The notes beneath the pieces were generated by a model. The model had not been told where the DNA came from and did no database searches. It saw nothing but the letters and a program-made list of their open reading frames with translations. A stretch of 64,000 bases of DNA from Aphrophora alni (taxonomy: Eukaryota; Arthropoda; Insecta; Hemiptera; Aphrophoridae): positions 11,502,098-11,566,097 of the forward strand of contig OY740772.1 in NCBI GenBank assembly GCA_963513935.1. The letters run 5' to 3'. Shown here piece by piece: positions 22,804 through 35,770 of the stretch (position 1 is the stretch's first letter; each line of letters opens with the position of its first letter). The position numbers and the translations under genes are program-made.

Positions 22804-23705
22804 CCGACCTATATTCTTCTTCTTACTTCCATTATTTCAAGGAGGTCTTCATTAATTGTAGAGTCGAGATGAGAAAAGCTAGACTGCTTCGAAACAATGA
22901 TCTTTCAAATTAATTATAATACTGCTGGTGGTGTGGTTGTCTTACCCTACTTACCTTTAGTCTTTCCTTCATTTACACACAGTCCTTCTTCCGACCTATA
23001 TTCTTCTTCTTCCTTCCATTATTTCAAGGAGGTCTTTATTAATTGTAGAGTCGAGATGAGAAAAGATAGACTGCTTCGAAACAATGATATTTCAAATTAA
23101 TTATAATACTGCTGGTGGTGTGGTTGTCTTACCTTTTAGTCTTTCCTTCATTTACACACAGTCCTTCTTCCGACCTATATTCTTCTTCTTCCTTCCATTA
23201 TTTCAAGGATGTCTTCATTAATTGTAGAGTCGAGATGAGAAAAGATAGACTGCTTCGAAACAATGATATTTCAAATTAATTATAATACTGCTGGTGGTGT
23301 GGTTGTCTTACCTTTTAGTCTTTCCTTCATTTACACACAGTCCTTCTTCCGACCTATATTCTTCTTCTTCCTTCCATTATTTCAAGGAGGTCTTTATTAA
23401 TTGTAGAGTCGAGATGAGAAAAGATAGACTGCTTCGAAACAATGATATTTCAAATTAATTATAATACTGCTGGTGGTGTGGTTGTCTTACCTTTTAGTCT
23501 TTCCTTCATTTACACACAGTCCTTCTTCCGACCTATATTCTTCTTCTTCCTTCCATTATTTCAAGCAGGTCTTCATTAATGTTAGAGTCGAGATGAGCAA
23601 AGATAAACTACTTCCAAACAATGATCTTTCAAATTATAACACTGCTGGTGATGAGCTTGTCTTATCCTACTTACCTTTAGTCTTTCCTTCATTTACATAG
23701 AGTCC
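22804..23705 (+). repeat. tandem array, five copies of ~179 bp
   Basis: 'ccgacctatattcttcttct' recurs at 22804, 22991, 23170, 23349 and 23528, with spacing 187, 179, 179, 179. The first unit carries an extra 'ctactta' insertion. As 179 is not a multiple of 3, the short frames inside are not a repeated protein. Confidence 0.9.
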
Positions 23706-25839
23706 TTCTTTACGTCCTGCCTTGAAAATTTCAAAGGCTTCTTTTTTTTCTTCCTTCTATCAAATTGTAAACATTATCATATGAGTAGGCTAGTATTTAG
23801 GTCATATTTTCAAATATAGACTCTTCATATTGGTCTAGTAGCATCAACTACTGATCGCAGTAAAATTTTTAATAAATGAAAACAGGAGACTGTGCGTCAA
23901 TAAGGTTTCATTGACAATTGATTAATAATTTTTTTTCAATAGCCTATATTGTCATTCCTCAAAGTTTGTATTGGCAGTGTTATTTGAACTGGTTTATCGA
24001 CGCGATGCCAACCTAGACAAACTGTAGGCGATCTGGTGGGCTTATCTGGAAACTAAAATAGTCCTAAAGTAGGTGTAAACAAGAGTTTACAGTTCGTTTT
24101 ATTTCAACTCTTTAAGAATTTAGGCACTACCTACATGTGTCATAAAAACTTATGTTATTGCAAGCGCGTGATTCGTTGAAGGTTGAAACAATAGCTCTAT
24201 ACTGATCTGCCATTAGTTTGTTTTACGTTGGCATATACAGAGTGTTGCGCAGTCTGAAGTGATTTTGGACATCTTTTTATATCTTTTTAAGGCAAAAAAC
24301 TAAAATCAGTTTATAAAAAGAAGGAAGAAAAGAGCTTAAATTACGACCCAGGAATGTTGTAATAGCATCAGGGAGAGAAAAGAACAGATTTGTGATAGAA
24401 GAGATAAATGAGAGGAACCTAACCCAAGACTACATGAAATAAGGTGTAGATTCAGCTAGATTCCCTTGGGATCGCCAAGCCGCTACTCACTAAAGTCAAC
24501 CCCAAAAATACTCAGTTTTTTTCCAAGAATAAGATATAGAACTAGTATAGAGAAAGTTATGTGATGGGTCAAAAATTTCTGGGTAGCTGTCTTAAAAAAT
24601 ATTACAATTTTATCAAACTACAACTCTAACAATTTTAATGGAATTTTTCTCATGTAGCTTCTAATTCTGCAAACAAAACATATTATTTTGGTTTTAAAGT
24701 TATTTGATAATAATGGATTGTTCATATTATTAATATGGATTAATCGAACAGTTGCTTGTTGTCCTTTGTGTAGTGTAGCCTTGGGGTGGTGGTTTTATCA
24801 GATCACTTTCATATTTGTTTTTAGTTTTTATTGCTCAGGCCTAGTTTTCTTGAATTCATTTCTTACATGTTAGATTTAGTTTCCTACATGACTCTAGGTT
24901 ACTATGCTATGTTGTTGTTTTTCTCTTTTTATACTCAAATTTTACACTTGATAACGAGGGTTGATTTATACTGTCGAAACGTTGACCATTAGTTATTTAT
25001 TACAGAAGTGTCCGGTTAGACCATATTAAAGCTTATTATTTGCTATCTCTCCAAAAATTCAGGTTCATGAGTTATCAGTAAAAAAAAAATACATGACGAA
25101 CAAAAAAGACATTCCTCAAAATCGGTTTTACAGATTTTGTTCAAATTTCAGTGAAATGTAAATATTAACGACCCACACCAAATTCATATACAAAATCGCA
25201 CAAATAAAACAATATTACGGTTGGGAATAATTGACAAAAAAATAAATGAACCGTGATCGTCTTTGTTAAAACACAACATGATTTTAATCAAACACGATTT
25301 ATGCTGAGGTCATGATTTATGCTGAGGTCATGTTTATGGCCCAAGCGAAGCAAGGCTCTTATTTAAATACTTCCATGGTTCTTTTTCACTTTATGATTGA
25401 AAACTACCCTACTGATATTTGTAATAGCAATTAGTTTTGTATCCTTTTTTTGTTTTCGGATTAAGTACCTAAGTGTGAAAGTTTGTACAATGTTTTAGCA
25501 CCTGTTATTTTTTAAGTAGTTTTTGAAGATGGCAATATTCCGAATGAAACATGTTAATTAACAAGGCGTCAAAGCTAGGAATGGCTGAAAATTGTATACA
25601 ACATATTTATGTAAAACCTAGGATAAATATAGAACATTAAAATAATGCGATTACACATTTATTTACTTTTAATACTTTCCAAGAGAGAGTGACCTGACAA
25701 CGCATTATAATTAATTTCTTTCAGATTAGCAGACATAACAACTTACATGAGCACAGCTCTCTTAGATTACATATCTATTTGAACTCTATTAACATTATCA
25801 TTTAGTAAATAAAGATATGTTATTGTTTCTTTGTTACAG
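23706..25839. other. ssh upstream intron: unassigned DNA and repeats
   Basis: It contains a family A copy (24335-24480), family C (about 25060-25440), an 18-bp tandem duplication of 'gatttatgctgaggtcat' at about 25304-25339, and 'tatacagagtgt' at 24235. No upstream ssh exon was found. Confidence 0.5.
24335..24480 (-). repeat. family A repeat, minus orientation
   Basis: 'gcatcagggagagaaaagaa', 'aacccaagactacatgaaat' and 'tagattcagctagattccc'. Confidence 0.6.
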
Positions 25840-26015
25840 GCTGTAAAGCTTGAGAGTGTACATGCTTTAAGGACAAGATACCTTGTAGTCGTCTCCTGTC
25901 TAGGCAGACAAGCTGAGGAGAGTTGTTTGCTCGGTATAGATTGTAATGAAAGAACTACTGTAGGCCTTGTACTCAGGGTACTGGCTGATACCGCTATCAC
26001 TCTGGATGGAGATGG
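25840..26015 (+). CDS. ssh: slingshot protein phosphatase, internal exon A (SSH N-terminal region)
   Basis: The exon is preceded by a pyrimidine-rich acceptor ending TTGTTACAG and followed by a GTAAGT donor. It is 176 nt, opens in phase 0 and ends with two bases (GG) of a split glycine codon. The 58 complete codons include RTRYLVVVS, EESCLLGID, TTVGLVLRVLADT and ITLDGDG, which I recognise as the conserved SSH N-terminal region of slingshot. Slingshot dephosphorylates and so reactivates cofilin/ADF, promoting actin filament turnover in the cytoplasm. This region lies N-terminal to the dual-specificity phosphatase domain and contributes to substrate recognition and actin control. The frame is intact with no stop. 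An opposite-strand open frame here is a shadow. Identification is from family knowledge; splice sites and phase are seen directly. Confidence 0.92.
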
Positions 26016-28408
26016 GTAAGTTGAAACTTACATTATAAACATGTAAATTATTCCATTTATAAAAAATCATACTGATATGCCTTACATTGGGAACTGATCC
26101 ACTCAACTATGTTCCTAGAACTGCTCCAACCAACTATGTTTCTCTCAACTCACAAGAGATTATACTTCTAAGTCCGCCGAGCAAATACAATCTTCTGCAG
26201 GGTAAATCAAACACATCCCAAAACATCGCCACAAGGCAGAACACAAGTACTCCACTATACCAGCGAAGTAAATAGAAACTACACTCATGCACACCTTCTT
26301 GATATTCCCCAAGTAACTTTCTACTGTGAAGTATCACCCCAATCTCCTGTAAACACAAACCCTCTTCGGAATGGTTTGTATTCCTTACAAAAGATTGCAC
26401 ATCTTCTTTTATGCCAAAACATACAAATAAAATGAAAAACAGATTCATTACGATTAGACTTTCCTAAAACACTATTCCATTACTTTGGTCTTGAGAGAGA
26501 AAGGAGACAACTTGGCTGACAAAGTTACGTTTTTTCTCAACACCCGTCATCACTTTTCAATTACTTTTCAGTAAAAATATTGGGGTTACATGTGACAGCT
26601 GAGGCCTTAAGCCTAATCTAACTACTATTTCTGTCTCGGTTCGTATGCCCAAAAAATTGGACAATGCCGCTTACTGAGTGGTTCGAAGAAAAGCATGTCA
26701 GAAAAACAGGAGTCTCCAGCACCAAGAGCAGAACACCCCAAACCAGTCAATTTAGACCCTGCTGAAGAACCGATGACTACCACCACACTGTGGACCTCTT
26801 TTCAGTCTCTGGACATCTCCCCGTATTCATACACTATTTTCAACTTCCCCTCCTCCAATCATCATTCTGCCTACTACCTATCTATCATTTTTAACTTCCC
26901 TTCAACATATGCCGCAAGGCTCATTCGTCTTGCCAGGTCCGTGTCAGCTAAGACTTCCTACATTACTTTATCCACCCACAACCACGTGGACACTCCCAGG
27001 CTGTCAATACTCTTTAAATTTCTAAATGATTGATTTTTGTTTAAACAATATTTTGGGAAACTTTATGGGATTAAGAAGTTAATTTTTTGCTTAAAGTTAA
27101 ATGTTATCATCCATCCCTCCAAATTGGATTTTGTGGAGCACTCGCAAATTGCTATGTTAAACTCATTACCATTATCGTTTTCTAAATTCAAAAATTATAC
27201 TTAAATTTGCTAATCAATATTAAAATCATATATCTGTAATTTATGTAAGGGTTTTTTAAAACACTGCCATCTTAATGAGTCTACTGTGAGGTCAGGAAGA
27301 CATTAAACTCCCAAACAGCTTAGACTTTTACCTGTAAGACTCGCACAGTCAACGATTATGTGATCCATTCATCTATGATTTCCTCTATTCTTTGTACACA
27401 GGATTTTTCTTACCTTTTCCCTAGCACTCAGTACCACAAGGGAACCACTTAGGTACCACAAGCACTCAATCCTAGCAAAAAGGACCATTCAGGGATGTAC
27501 TTACAATGTGACAATCCTGGGATAATCTAGTTAGATCTACAACTTTCTTCGTGTATGCTTGGGTAATTCTCTCCCATGTTTTCCTATCAAGTCGCTCTTG
27601 ACCAACTCTTTTTCTTTTCTGACCCTAAAGATTAGAATATTCGAGAGTTACAGATTTCTAATTTATGCTCCTTCTTTTCTTATTTTTTTAAGGCGATCAT
27701 CACCGTGAGGTTTTTTACCTTTATACAACAACAGAAAAGATATAGTGAGGTCTCGTTAATCTAAACCCACAGTAGTGCGAACAGTCTCCATGACAGTATG
27801 AAGTTTTCATGTTGTGACTTGTATATAACAGTTATTTGCTCTTACTTACTAGGTCAGTTCTGAGTTACTATCTACTGGGCAAGATATGTTTTCCTGTTTG
27901 TTTTTAAATATTTCCTTAATAACAGTTGATAATCCGAACAGCGAGCTTATTGTTGTACATAACCTAATGCTATCATCTAATTATTGACTTATTTTACCTT
28001 CTGGACATCAACCTATATTAATGATTTAGTCATAATATTTAATTATTGGATTATAAAGTTTTTTTTCTAATCAGGGGATTAATATAAGTTTCAAAATAAA
28101 ACTTGAATAGTTCTTAAAGATGTTACGATATGATATTTAAAGATTTTTTAATTACCAAATATTGCTATGCCAATTTTACTTAAAATCTTTTGTTTGTATC
28201 TTTTGTAAAGAATTTTAAAATGTTTGTTTTTCAACTTATTTAATAACATTATACAAAAATGTAGCCTATATACAATATTTAATATCCTTTATTATGTTTT
28301 AAGAGGATGGTCTTTTCGTTTAATATGAGGAACTGTTAATTGATAACTGTTAGCTAAGATATAATATTCTATTTTCTTTTTGTTATAAATAACTGTTGTA
28401 TGTTTCAG
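26016..28408 (+). other. ssh intron between exons A and B
   Basis: The 2,393-nt GT-AG intron holds an open frame at 26134-26448 (- strand) and another at 26695-27033 (+ strand, 112 codons, proline/threonine-rich start). I recognise no protein in either. They look like decayed mobile-element sequence or chance frames. A family A repeat lies at 27500-27735. The rest is AT-rich with nothing recognisable. Confidence 0.75.
27500..27735 (+). repeat. family A repeat within the ssh intron
   Basis: 'ctagttagatctacaacttt', 'ctcttgaccaactctt' and 'aaggcgatcatcaccgtgag'. Confidence 0.65.
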
Positions 28409-28474
28409 AGGTTTCAGCGTGAGTGTGTGTGGCAGACAGCATATCTTCAAGCCAGTCTCTGTGCAAGCCATGTG
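28409..28474 (+). CDS. ssh: slingshot protein phosphatase, internal exon B
   Basis: The acceptor TTTCAG precedes a 66-nt exon that ends at a GTAAGT donor. Its first base (A) completes the glycine codon started in exon A. It then encodes GFSVSVCGRQHIFKPVSVQ followed by AM, and it ends with TG, the first two bases of a tryptophan codon. The joined reading LDGDG-GFSV and the stretch HIFKPVSVQAMW are hallmarks of the SSH N-terminal region, directly continuing exon A. The next exon should begin with G and continue SALQTLHK-like sequence. I could not find it anywhere from 28475 to 64000, nor any sign of the HCKMGVSRS catalytic loop. Phase agreement across the 2.4-kb intron is strong independent support that both exons belong to one gene. 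Confidence 0.92.
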
Positions 28475-28824
28475 GTAAGTTGATTGCACATTATTTCATC
28501 ATATGTGATAACACATGTCACGATACACTTTATTATGATTGATCTCAATACTGACAAGTTATCGTGGTACTTACCTAACCCTGTCAAACAACCTTTACAT
28601 AGGTTCGCAACATTTTGAAAATGTGGATATTACTACTCTTTTGACTAGGCACTTTTAAACCCCGTACTTGTGCATATTTAAACATTTTGCACTCTCTTTG
28701 CTCATGTCAGACTGTATATATGTAATAAAAGTTCACTTCACTGTGCACATATCAGTTGTTGGACATTAACAGGTCTCTTAACTGCACCAATAAATATTAA
28801 GTTTTGATATATTTGAATGGGAGA

Positions 28825-29240
28825 TGTCCAATTGCACCGGTGGTCAGGGATCAGCCCCAAACTGATGTGTCCAGTTGCACCGGAGCCCCTTTTGGGGGGT
28901 GTTCCAGTTGCACCGGCGGTCAGGTTAGATTAGGTTAGGTTATATATAGTATATATTATATATAGTATATATATATATATATATATATTATATAGTAATT
29001 TACTAATTTTTCTTATCATCCCTATTATTATTATTATTATGTGTGTACATACGCTTTAATGTTTTACGGTATACCGTTAAAGGTATAGAACTGTTTAATA
29101 GTTATGTCAAAGTTCCGTAAGTGTGAGTAAAGAAAGGTATTTCCTGGTAGATTTTAACCACCGGTGCAACTAGACACTTTTCGTACGGAGGAATGTTTCG
29201 ACCCTTGCAAATTCCTTCGACCATCGGTGCAACTGGATAT
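28825..29240. mobile_element. element E2: iterated terminal motif around TTAGG-type and (TA)n core
   Basis: CCAGTTGCACCGG-type motifs occur three times on the left (28828, 28871, 28904) and twice inverted on the right ('ccaccggtgcaact' at 29158; 'catcggtgcaactgga' at 29222). The outermost pair aligns as an imperfect ~25-bp terminal inverted repeat. The core has 'aggttagattaggttaggtt' (28922-28941) followed by (TA)n. There is no coding capacity. Confidence 0.65.
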
Positions 29241-29689
29241 CAGCCATTTGAACTATTGATTGAACTAGAATTTTAACGAATTCCTACTCCTCCACAACTT
29301 ATCGATGTTCTCGAGCATGAGGTCAGCTTACAATGATGTTAATATCAAGAGATCTTAGAATATTATATTTCATGTGCATGTACAAATAATTACAATAGAA
29401 GCTATAACATATAACTGGTACTGCCTATAACGTGAACTATCATGATCACAGGAGTTGGTGTCAAAGGTTAAGTTACCTAACAGTTTTATCCCCTCTCTTA
29501 AGAGTTTAATATAAAACCTTGTAGTCCCCTTGCCGCAAATCAACCGAAAATTTTCACCCTTAAAGTAGAGGAATTTTTATTTTAAATTATGTTTTTATTA
29601 ATAGAAACTGTAACTTCTTTACTGATTTAACTTATAGTTTGTTAGCTTTGTATATAAGGGTTCAATTATTTTTTTATTTATATTATTTT

Positions 29690-30160
29690 AAATCTCCCCC
29701 CTTCTCTGGCACTACAGCCCATTGTAAGCCTTGGCCCCTATTACGAATCTTATCCAATCTTTTGTATCCAACTCAACTCATCTCCAATTCCTGGTCTTCA
29801 TCACTCTCAAGTCTCCCTCAACGTCCTGTACCCATCTCCTTTTTGGTCTTCCATTTCCATTATTTCTTTTGGCATTCTCCATTCTGGTGCCGTGGTCCAA
29901 CCATCTCAACCTTAGTAACTTCACAAAACACACTTACGTTCTCCCTCTCAGTCAAGTTGCTGTGAATTCGCAACACATCTACTTTTCTTAACATTTTCCT
30001 TAATATTCGCCTCTCAAACACACACTTGGTTCATTATTGTCACTCGTTACGAGAATCTATATTTCAGCTGCATATGTACCCACTGGCTGAATTAGGATTT
30101 TGTACAGCCTAATTCTGTTATCACTCATAATTCTATTCATTATCTTGTCTGACATCTTAT
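29690..30160 (-). pseudogene. non-LTR retrotransposon pol relic: reverse-transcriptase C-terminal region
   Basis: Read on the minus strand from about 30157 it gives RIRLYKILIQPVGTYAAE, then, after stops, LRLRWLDHGTRMENAK, then GRPKRRWVQDVEGDLR, RNW and AKAYNGL. This order (RxxLYxxLIxPxxTYxxE, LRWLGHxxRM, GRPxxRWxDDVExDLR, NWxxxAxDRxxWR) is the characteristic C-terminus of a common insect LINE pol. It is interrupted by several stops and lacks the catalytic reverse-transcriptase region, so it is a decayed 3' fragment. Plus-strand frames here are shadows. Confidence 0.75.
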
Positions 30161-32640
30161 GTTCCATCTTGAAGTTAATACCAAGATTAGTTTTTTATAT
30201 ACAAATAATGGGAAACTAAATCAATAATATTAACAATCCATCATTATCCAAACCTTGATATCCAGGTTTGTTAATTTGATACATTTTATAAATTAAAAGA
30301 AATCAATATAAAATAAATATTTCATTACTATTGGCTTTGATAATAACCCTAGGTCTTATAATATATATAATAAGTTATATAATTATGAAATTCTCATTTT
30401 CTTTTACATAAATAAGTGGTTTACGAGCACAGCGAGCATGGAGGTTGGCATGCGAAGCATGCAGGGATCTCCCCTAGTAGCTAATATAAACATAGAAAAA
30501 ATTAAAGTGCCTTTTTCATTTGACTTTTCATGATATAAACTCGCTTTTTACGGAGGAGGTGAAATAACAACATTTTGTGTTAAATTTTACTAAACTACTT
30601 TCTCCAATCTAGTATTCAAAGTGAACCAACACAAAGACAACTGTTTGTGCATGTGTGTGTGTGTGCTCTGTAGGTGGATACAGACAGACTTTCAAAAGTG
30701 ACCCCTAGTCTAGCACTCCAAAGCCAAGCTATGATTAAAGAAAACAAGTTTTGTATAATTGTGCTCCTCTTAACATAGACAGACATATGGTTTCACTTTT
30801 TATTGCTTTGTGTTATTCTTCCACTTTCACAACTTGTTTGCTGTTCTATTAGTTTTTAGCAAGTATTTGCACTTACTTTCTTTAATTAGATCTGTAGCTT
30901 TTAGTATTTGTAATGAAGTTTCTAAACTTTTGAACTTGTTTACGCTTTATTACATTACATTATTTGTAGTAGTTGGAACTTGGGATCGTTTCATGTGGCA
31001 AAATCTCCGTACAATCTCAGATATACACAGAATGAAGAAAATTCCGTACTTCATATATATTCCATAAAAAGTGCAAAATGCCGTACTTTTAAAATGAAAA
31101 ATAATATTTTAGCATGCTTTTTTTACAGTAAAAATTTAAAATGAATTACCAAATATAAATACAAACAAGTACAAATATAGGAATTTGGAAGTTCCGGACT
31201 TACTTTCAAAACCTATTTAAAATAAAAACAGTTTAATGACTTATAAACGAAACATGACTTTGTTTATGATGTATACTCATTGAAGAGTCGGAATTTGTAT
31301 TAAAATATCACGATTTCATTATAACATCAAATAAATCATTTGAATATTATTTAAAGTTATAAGGAACTGATAAGAAGTATTTAAATCTTAGAAATGCAAT
31401 CTTCTCTCAGATAGCCCTAAAATTTCCTGTAGACAAAAGTTATCAATAACTAGAAATTGTTATCAATATGCTGATAGGACTAGAGTTGATATATTTTACA
31501 CAACTAATAGGATTGAGATTCTTTGTTTTATAACCTTAACCTTAATAAATGTAGATTACTAAACTGATAAAAAGTGCCACGTCACATTGAACTATTAAAA
31601 CAATGTCTTAAACAGCTGATATTTTTTTAATTTTTGGACTATTTCGAAATATTAAGGTGACTGAAGGTAAGATCCAACACAGGCTTTGCCTTGGGTTCCT
31701 CTGTATTTAATATGAGGGTATTTGGTAATGTAAGCAAATTTGTATTTGAGAATGAAACTTTAATAGCTAAATGACAAATTAAAAATTTTAATTTATTTCA
31801 ATGTTACTTAATCAAAATTCTTAGAACCGGTTTTGAGAAAATTCCAATTTTTCTGATTTTTTATTTATGGCAGCTACTCCCAATTTTAAGCCATCGAAAA
31901 AATTTTAAAAAGTTCTGAGATTTGGCCAAAATATAATCAAGTAAATCATATCAAATTTGGTTAAAATCGGTGTATGAGTTTGGGATCTAGAGTATTACAC
32001 ATATGGCAGACATTATTCCAAAAACCACTTTTATGGGGTCAGGTATATTTCATAACTAATATATCCAGGAAAAATTTTACATAAATTTTTTTACTCATCG
32101 TGTATCTCAGACACTTAAAAAGTAAGGAAGTATATTATTTCCGCTGATGTATATTATTTCTTATCGATTTAAATTAAACAGTTGGATTACAGATGTTAGC
32201 CTAAACACGATTTCATTGTTCTATTTTAAAACTTTTACTAGTGCCAGTCATTTTGTTTAAGAATGTATGAGGGGAATATTAAGATGTTTAACATTTAACC
32301 TTTCAATTAGTTTTGTGATCTTTAGTCCCCTTGTTTTTTTTTTTTTTATAACCAAAAACTTCCACTGTGTTTTTATTCTCTGAAAGTCTACCAGATGTTT
32401 TCCAGTCTCCCCCCCCCCCACAGCTTTCTCTTCTAGCGCAATTATGAGAAAGTAAGAAATAATTAATATTTAGTATGTTTTTATTACACGTTTTAGAATA
32501 TTTTATAAAAATCTCCCCCCCCCCTCCTACACACACTCACTCTCCTTCAAATGATTATTATACATCATAAATGTTCACTCTTAACCAAAAGTGCTTCTTT
32601 ATAAATTTTGTTTTGAGAAAAAAAAAGCTTGTTGAATTAT
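30161..32640. other. unassigned AT-rich DNA (ssh intron by inference)
   Basis: No gene recognised. 'gcatgcgaagcatgc' at about 30450 is a short inverted motif. Two poly-C runs lie at 32410 and 32515. The 85-codon frame at 30810-31067 is leucine/phenylalanine-rich, with no recognisable family. Confidence 0.45.
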
Positions 32641-32644
32641 ATAG

Positions 32645-33015
32645 CACATAGAGGGTGTTTCCAAAACTTCAGGAAATGGTTCCTTGGGTCAAAATAAATA
32701 AAAAAATTCCTATGAAGAACATAATGTCCTAAAATGTTTATTTTTCCGTCTGTCAAATAAATAATACATTGTTTTTTGGAAATAAAGTAGATACAGAGTC
32801 CACATTTAATATCCATATTTTTTTTACCAAAAACCAGTACTTTGTTTTGCATATTTTCAAAATGGTACCCATTAAAATTGTTTAGTTTTGAATATATTAA
32901 AAACCATTAACTTTACAAAACTTTTAAACGCCCGCCATTTTGAAAGCACACAAAACATAGTCCTGGTTTTTGGTACGTTGATAAAAAGTCACATGAAAAA
33001 TATGTATACCAAATA
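32645..33015. mobile_element. TACAGGGTG-type palindromic MITE, right end truncated
   Basis: 'gagggtgtttccaaaacttc' and 'aggaaatggttcc' start the left arm. 'ccagtactttgttttgca' is mirrored by 'acaaaacatagtcctgg', and 'ccgccattttgaaa' lies in between. It is related to 48695-49175, but the outer right arm is missing. Confidence 0.65.
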
Positions 33016-33409
33016 TATATTTGTTTCGTTTGGGAAAAAATAAATTTTTCGTCCCATCACATAAACTGTGTATATGTGCACATTTTACCAATATTTTTAT
33101 GAAATTACTGAAGAGTAGTTATTTACACAAATTATGTGTAAAGAAAGTTTGTCCAAGAATAATTTATACAATTACAAATCCAGTTACTACAAATTACTGT
33201 TATTCGTCCAAGATAGTGTCAGTGTAAAGTGTCATAAATAATCAACAATTTGACATTATATAAGATTGTGTTTAGTTGGTTTTGTTATCAGAGACATTGT
33301 AGTACTGGTGCATATTGATATCTCAGTGCATTGAACTATTTTGTATGGAGTGGGGTCAATGACCTAGTCTTGGACGATTTATTGCTTAAAACCTTATTTA
33401 AAAGAAGAA

Positions 33410-33580
33410 AAGGGCATACAATAAAGATTCCAGCCCTGGAATATTCTAATCAGGCTCGGAAAAGAATAAAAGTTGTTAAAGACTTGATATAGGATAAATG
33501 AAAGAGAGTGGATCTACCACAAGTGTACAAAAAATAGATCCAGTTTAGGTCCTTCAGAAATGCCACTATAGGTGAATCTC
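33410..33580 (-). repeat. family A repeat, minus orientation
   Basis: 'gattccagccctggaatatt', 'ctaatcaggctcgg', 'gaaagagagtggatctacc' and 'gatccagtttagg'. Confidence 0.6.
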
Positions 33581-33699
33581 TGAGGATTATATAACTTTCA
33601 AATTAGAGTATGGTTAGTTATAGACGATACAGGGTGTATCAGTTAACCTAAAAATTGCCTATTTATCAATACATGAAGGGAAAAAATAATATGTTTAAT

Positions 33700-34100
33700 G
33701 ATATTTAGTAGAGCCTAAATTTAATTCCCTTCTGCCATAAACGCACCCTAGGATTGTCTTATTTGATTGAAATCAAGTTTTAATTGGCGGTGATTAAGGA
33801 TTAAATTTGTTTTTTTTTGCCAATTATTCCTTTAAAGGTAATTTTCTTTTATGTACAAGTTTTTTACAATAGTCATAAGTTTTAATATTTCACCAAAATT
33901 TTAACGAAATCAAGGAAGTTGATTTTGAAATATGACGTCCTTTATAGTTCCTTTACCGATGTTTTGGAGCTTTTACTGATAACTCACGAACCGATATCTT
34001 ATGGCGAGAACAATACAGTTTGTAGTTTTAAATATTAGATTGAAATTGCATCAAAAATATGTAGAACCAGTTGAAAAAAAATTGTGTCATTTTTTGAAAT
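33700..34100. repeat. family C AT-rich repeat
   Basis: 'ttcaccaaaattttaacgaa' and 'gccaattattccttt' identify it, in the orientation opposite to the copy near 180. Confidence 0.5.
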
Positions 34101-35324
34101 TACATTTATTCAACTTTTTTCTTTTTTGTCAACTAAAAACAAGAATATTTTATCTTTAGTCAAACTACACTTATAATTTTTCCACAAATTCAGAAAACTT
34201 TTTTATATTCGTAATGTTGGCAAGTTTTAAGGCTTATCTCAGAAAATTATCTTTTTTTTTTGAAAATTCACACACAAAATTTAGTCTTTTACTGTTTTCT
34301 TGCATCTTTATGACTTTTTTACTACTTTTTGATTCCCACTTCGAAATTTTTTGGATGTTTTGAAACGGTTATATGTGGGGAAAATACACTTTTTTTCCAA
34401 AAATTGATATAAGTAAAAATGTTTTTTTCCAACTTATCTAAAAACTTTTCCAAGACATTTTGTTTACTATTTTGTGTGTGAACAAAATGTAAACCGTTTT
34501 ATTGTTTATAACAGTGATAAACATTCGAGCAGCCTTTTCTTCTGGGTTTATATACACATTATTATTCTGCTGGTTTAATTTATATTTCAATTTACTCTTG
34601 GAGATTTTCGATATTATTTCTTAATTTAACTGGAATATATATTTAAGTTAATTTATAGTTTTCCCAAACAAATTCTTCCTGATTAGTCATCTTAACTTTG
34701 GTCTATGTTTCTTTAAAATATTTCCCCTTGTGTATTTTTATGAACTGGTTTTGATTTAAGGGGGGGGGAGTTAAAAAAAAAACTCAAAAAGTCATGTTTG
34801 TGTAGTGCACCAACAGCATTAAAATCACCTCGGATTTGAACTGAAAAGACTGTTAATATTTGATTTTATGTATGTGTGTGAGAAAGTTAGTGCAAATTTT
34901 TGTACCGTTGATTTTCTATTAAAACTAACCCAAAATAAAATCCACAATTTCAACATTTCCTTGTCCATACAATGAGAGACCTAAAACACTTTCTAATTTA
35001 ACCTAGGATAGAAAGCCATTGTACCACCTGACACAGCGTTACCCTATCGATTGTTAACAAATGCTATGCAGTACTTCAAACTTGTAAATACCCCCCAAAG
35101 GGTCACAACATCGACCGATGTAAGCCTACACAACTAAGAATGCATTCCTGTTTTACAGAATCAACATTGTAAAACAGGTTTTCATGTTTATCTTAAAATT
35201 ATTTGTTTTCTATTACTGGAGAGAACACATTTTTGGTCTGAGGAAATTTATTAGTTAAATCGTGTTTTGTGATATTTTAAAGTTGCACAAAAAATATATC
35301 TCAATATGATGAACGTACGGTTTT
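34101..35324. other. unassigned AT-rich DNA
   Basis: No gene, long inverted repeat or tandem array recognised. Confidence 0.45.
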
Positions 35325-35650
35325 TAGGGTCCGTAGTTGAAACCAAGGACCTTATAATTCCACGCGTGTCTGTCTGTAACCGTAATCAGTATAGACAGAC
35401 AAGACTATAAGTCTTTTGTAACAAACTTTGCATTTATATTCTTTGTTTTGTCCCACATATAGGAAAAATATAGCGGTAACAAACAAAAAAGACATTTGGG
35501 GCAAATAATGGTCAAAAACTAATTTTTTTTTTTAAATACGTGTACGTTCTCAAATAAAACTAGAAGTTATTGTGATTACGAATATGTATGTTTATTTTAC
35601 GAAAAAATTAATATGTTGGCGCTAGGGCAAATTAATTGTCAGATATCATG
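35325..35650 (+). repeat. family B repeat
   Basis: 'gtccgtagttgaaaccaagg', 'gtcccacatatagg' and 'gattacgaatatgtatg', then 'atgttggcgctagg'. This copy is uninterrupted. Confidence 0.65.
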
Positions 35651-35770
35651 CCCCCCCCTCTAATTTGAACACAGCGGACCTATAAAAAGTTATTTGGATT
35701 TGAAATTAAATATCAGTGCGAAATCATGAATTGTAGTTTTTTGTACGACGAATACAACTTAATTTGGCGG

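Noticed and set aside
21995..23705. CRISPR-like array
   Set aside because: Units of 142 and 179 bp repeat as a whole without unique spacers; this is ordinary eukaryotic tandem repetition.
26695..27033. 112-codon frame beginning MSEKQESPAPRAEHPKP in the ssh intron
   Set aside because: Plausible-looking start but no recognised family, compositional shift midway, and no splice sites linking it to ssh; left as unassigned intronic sequence.
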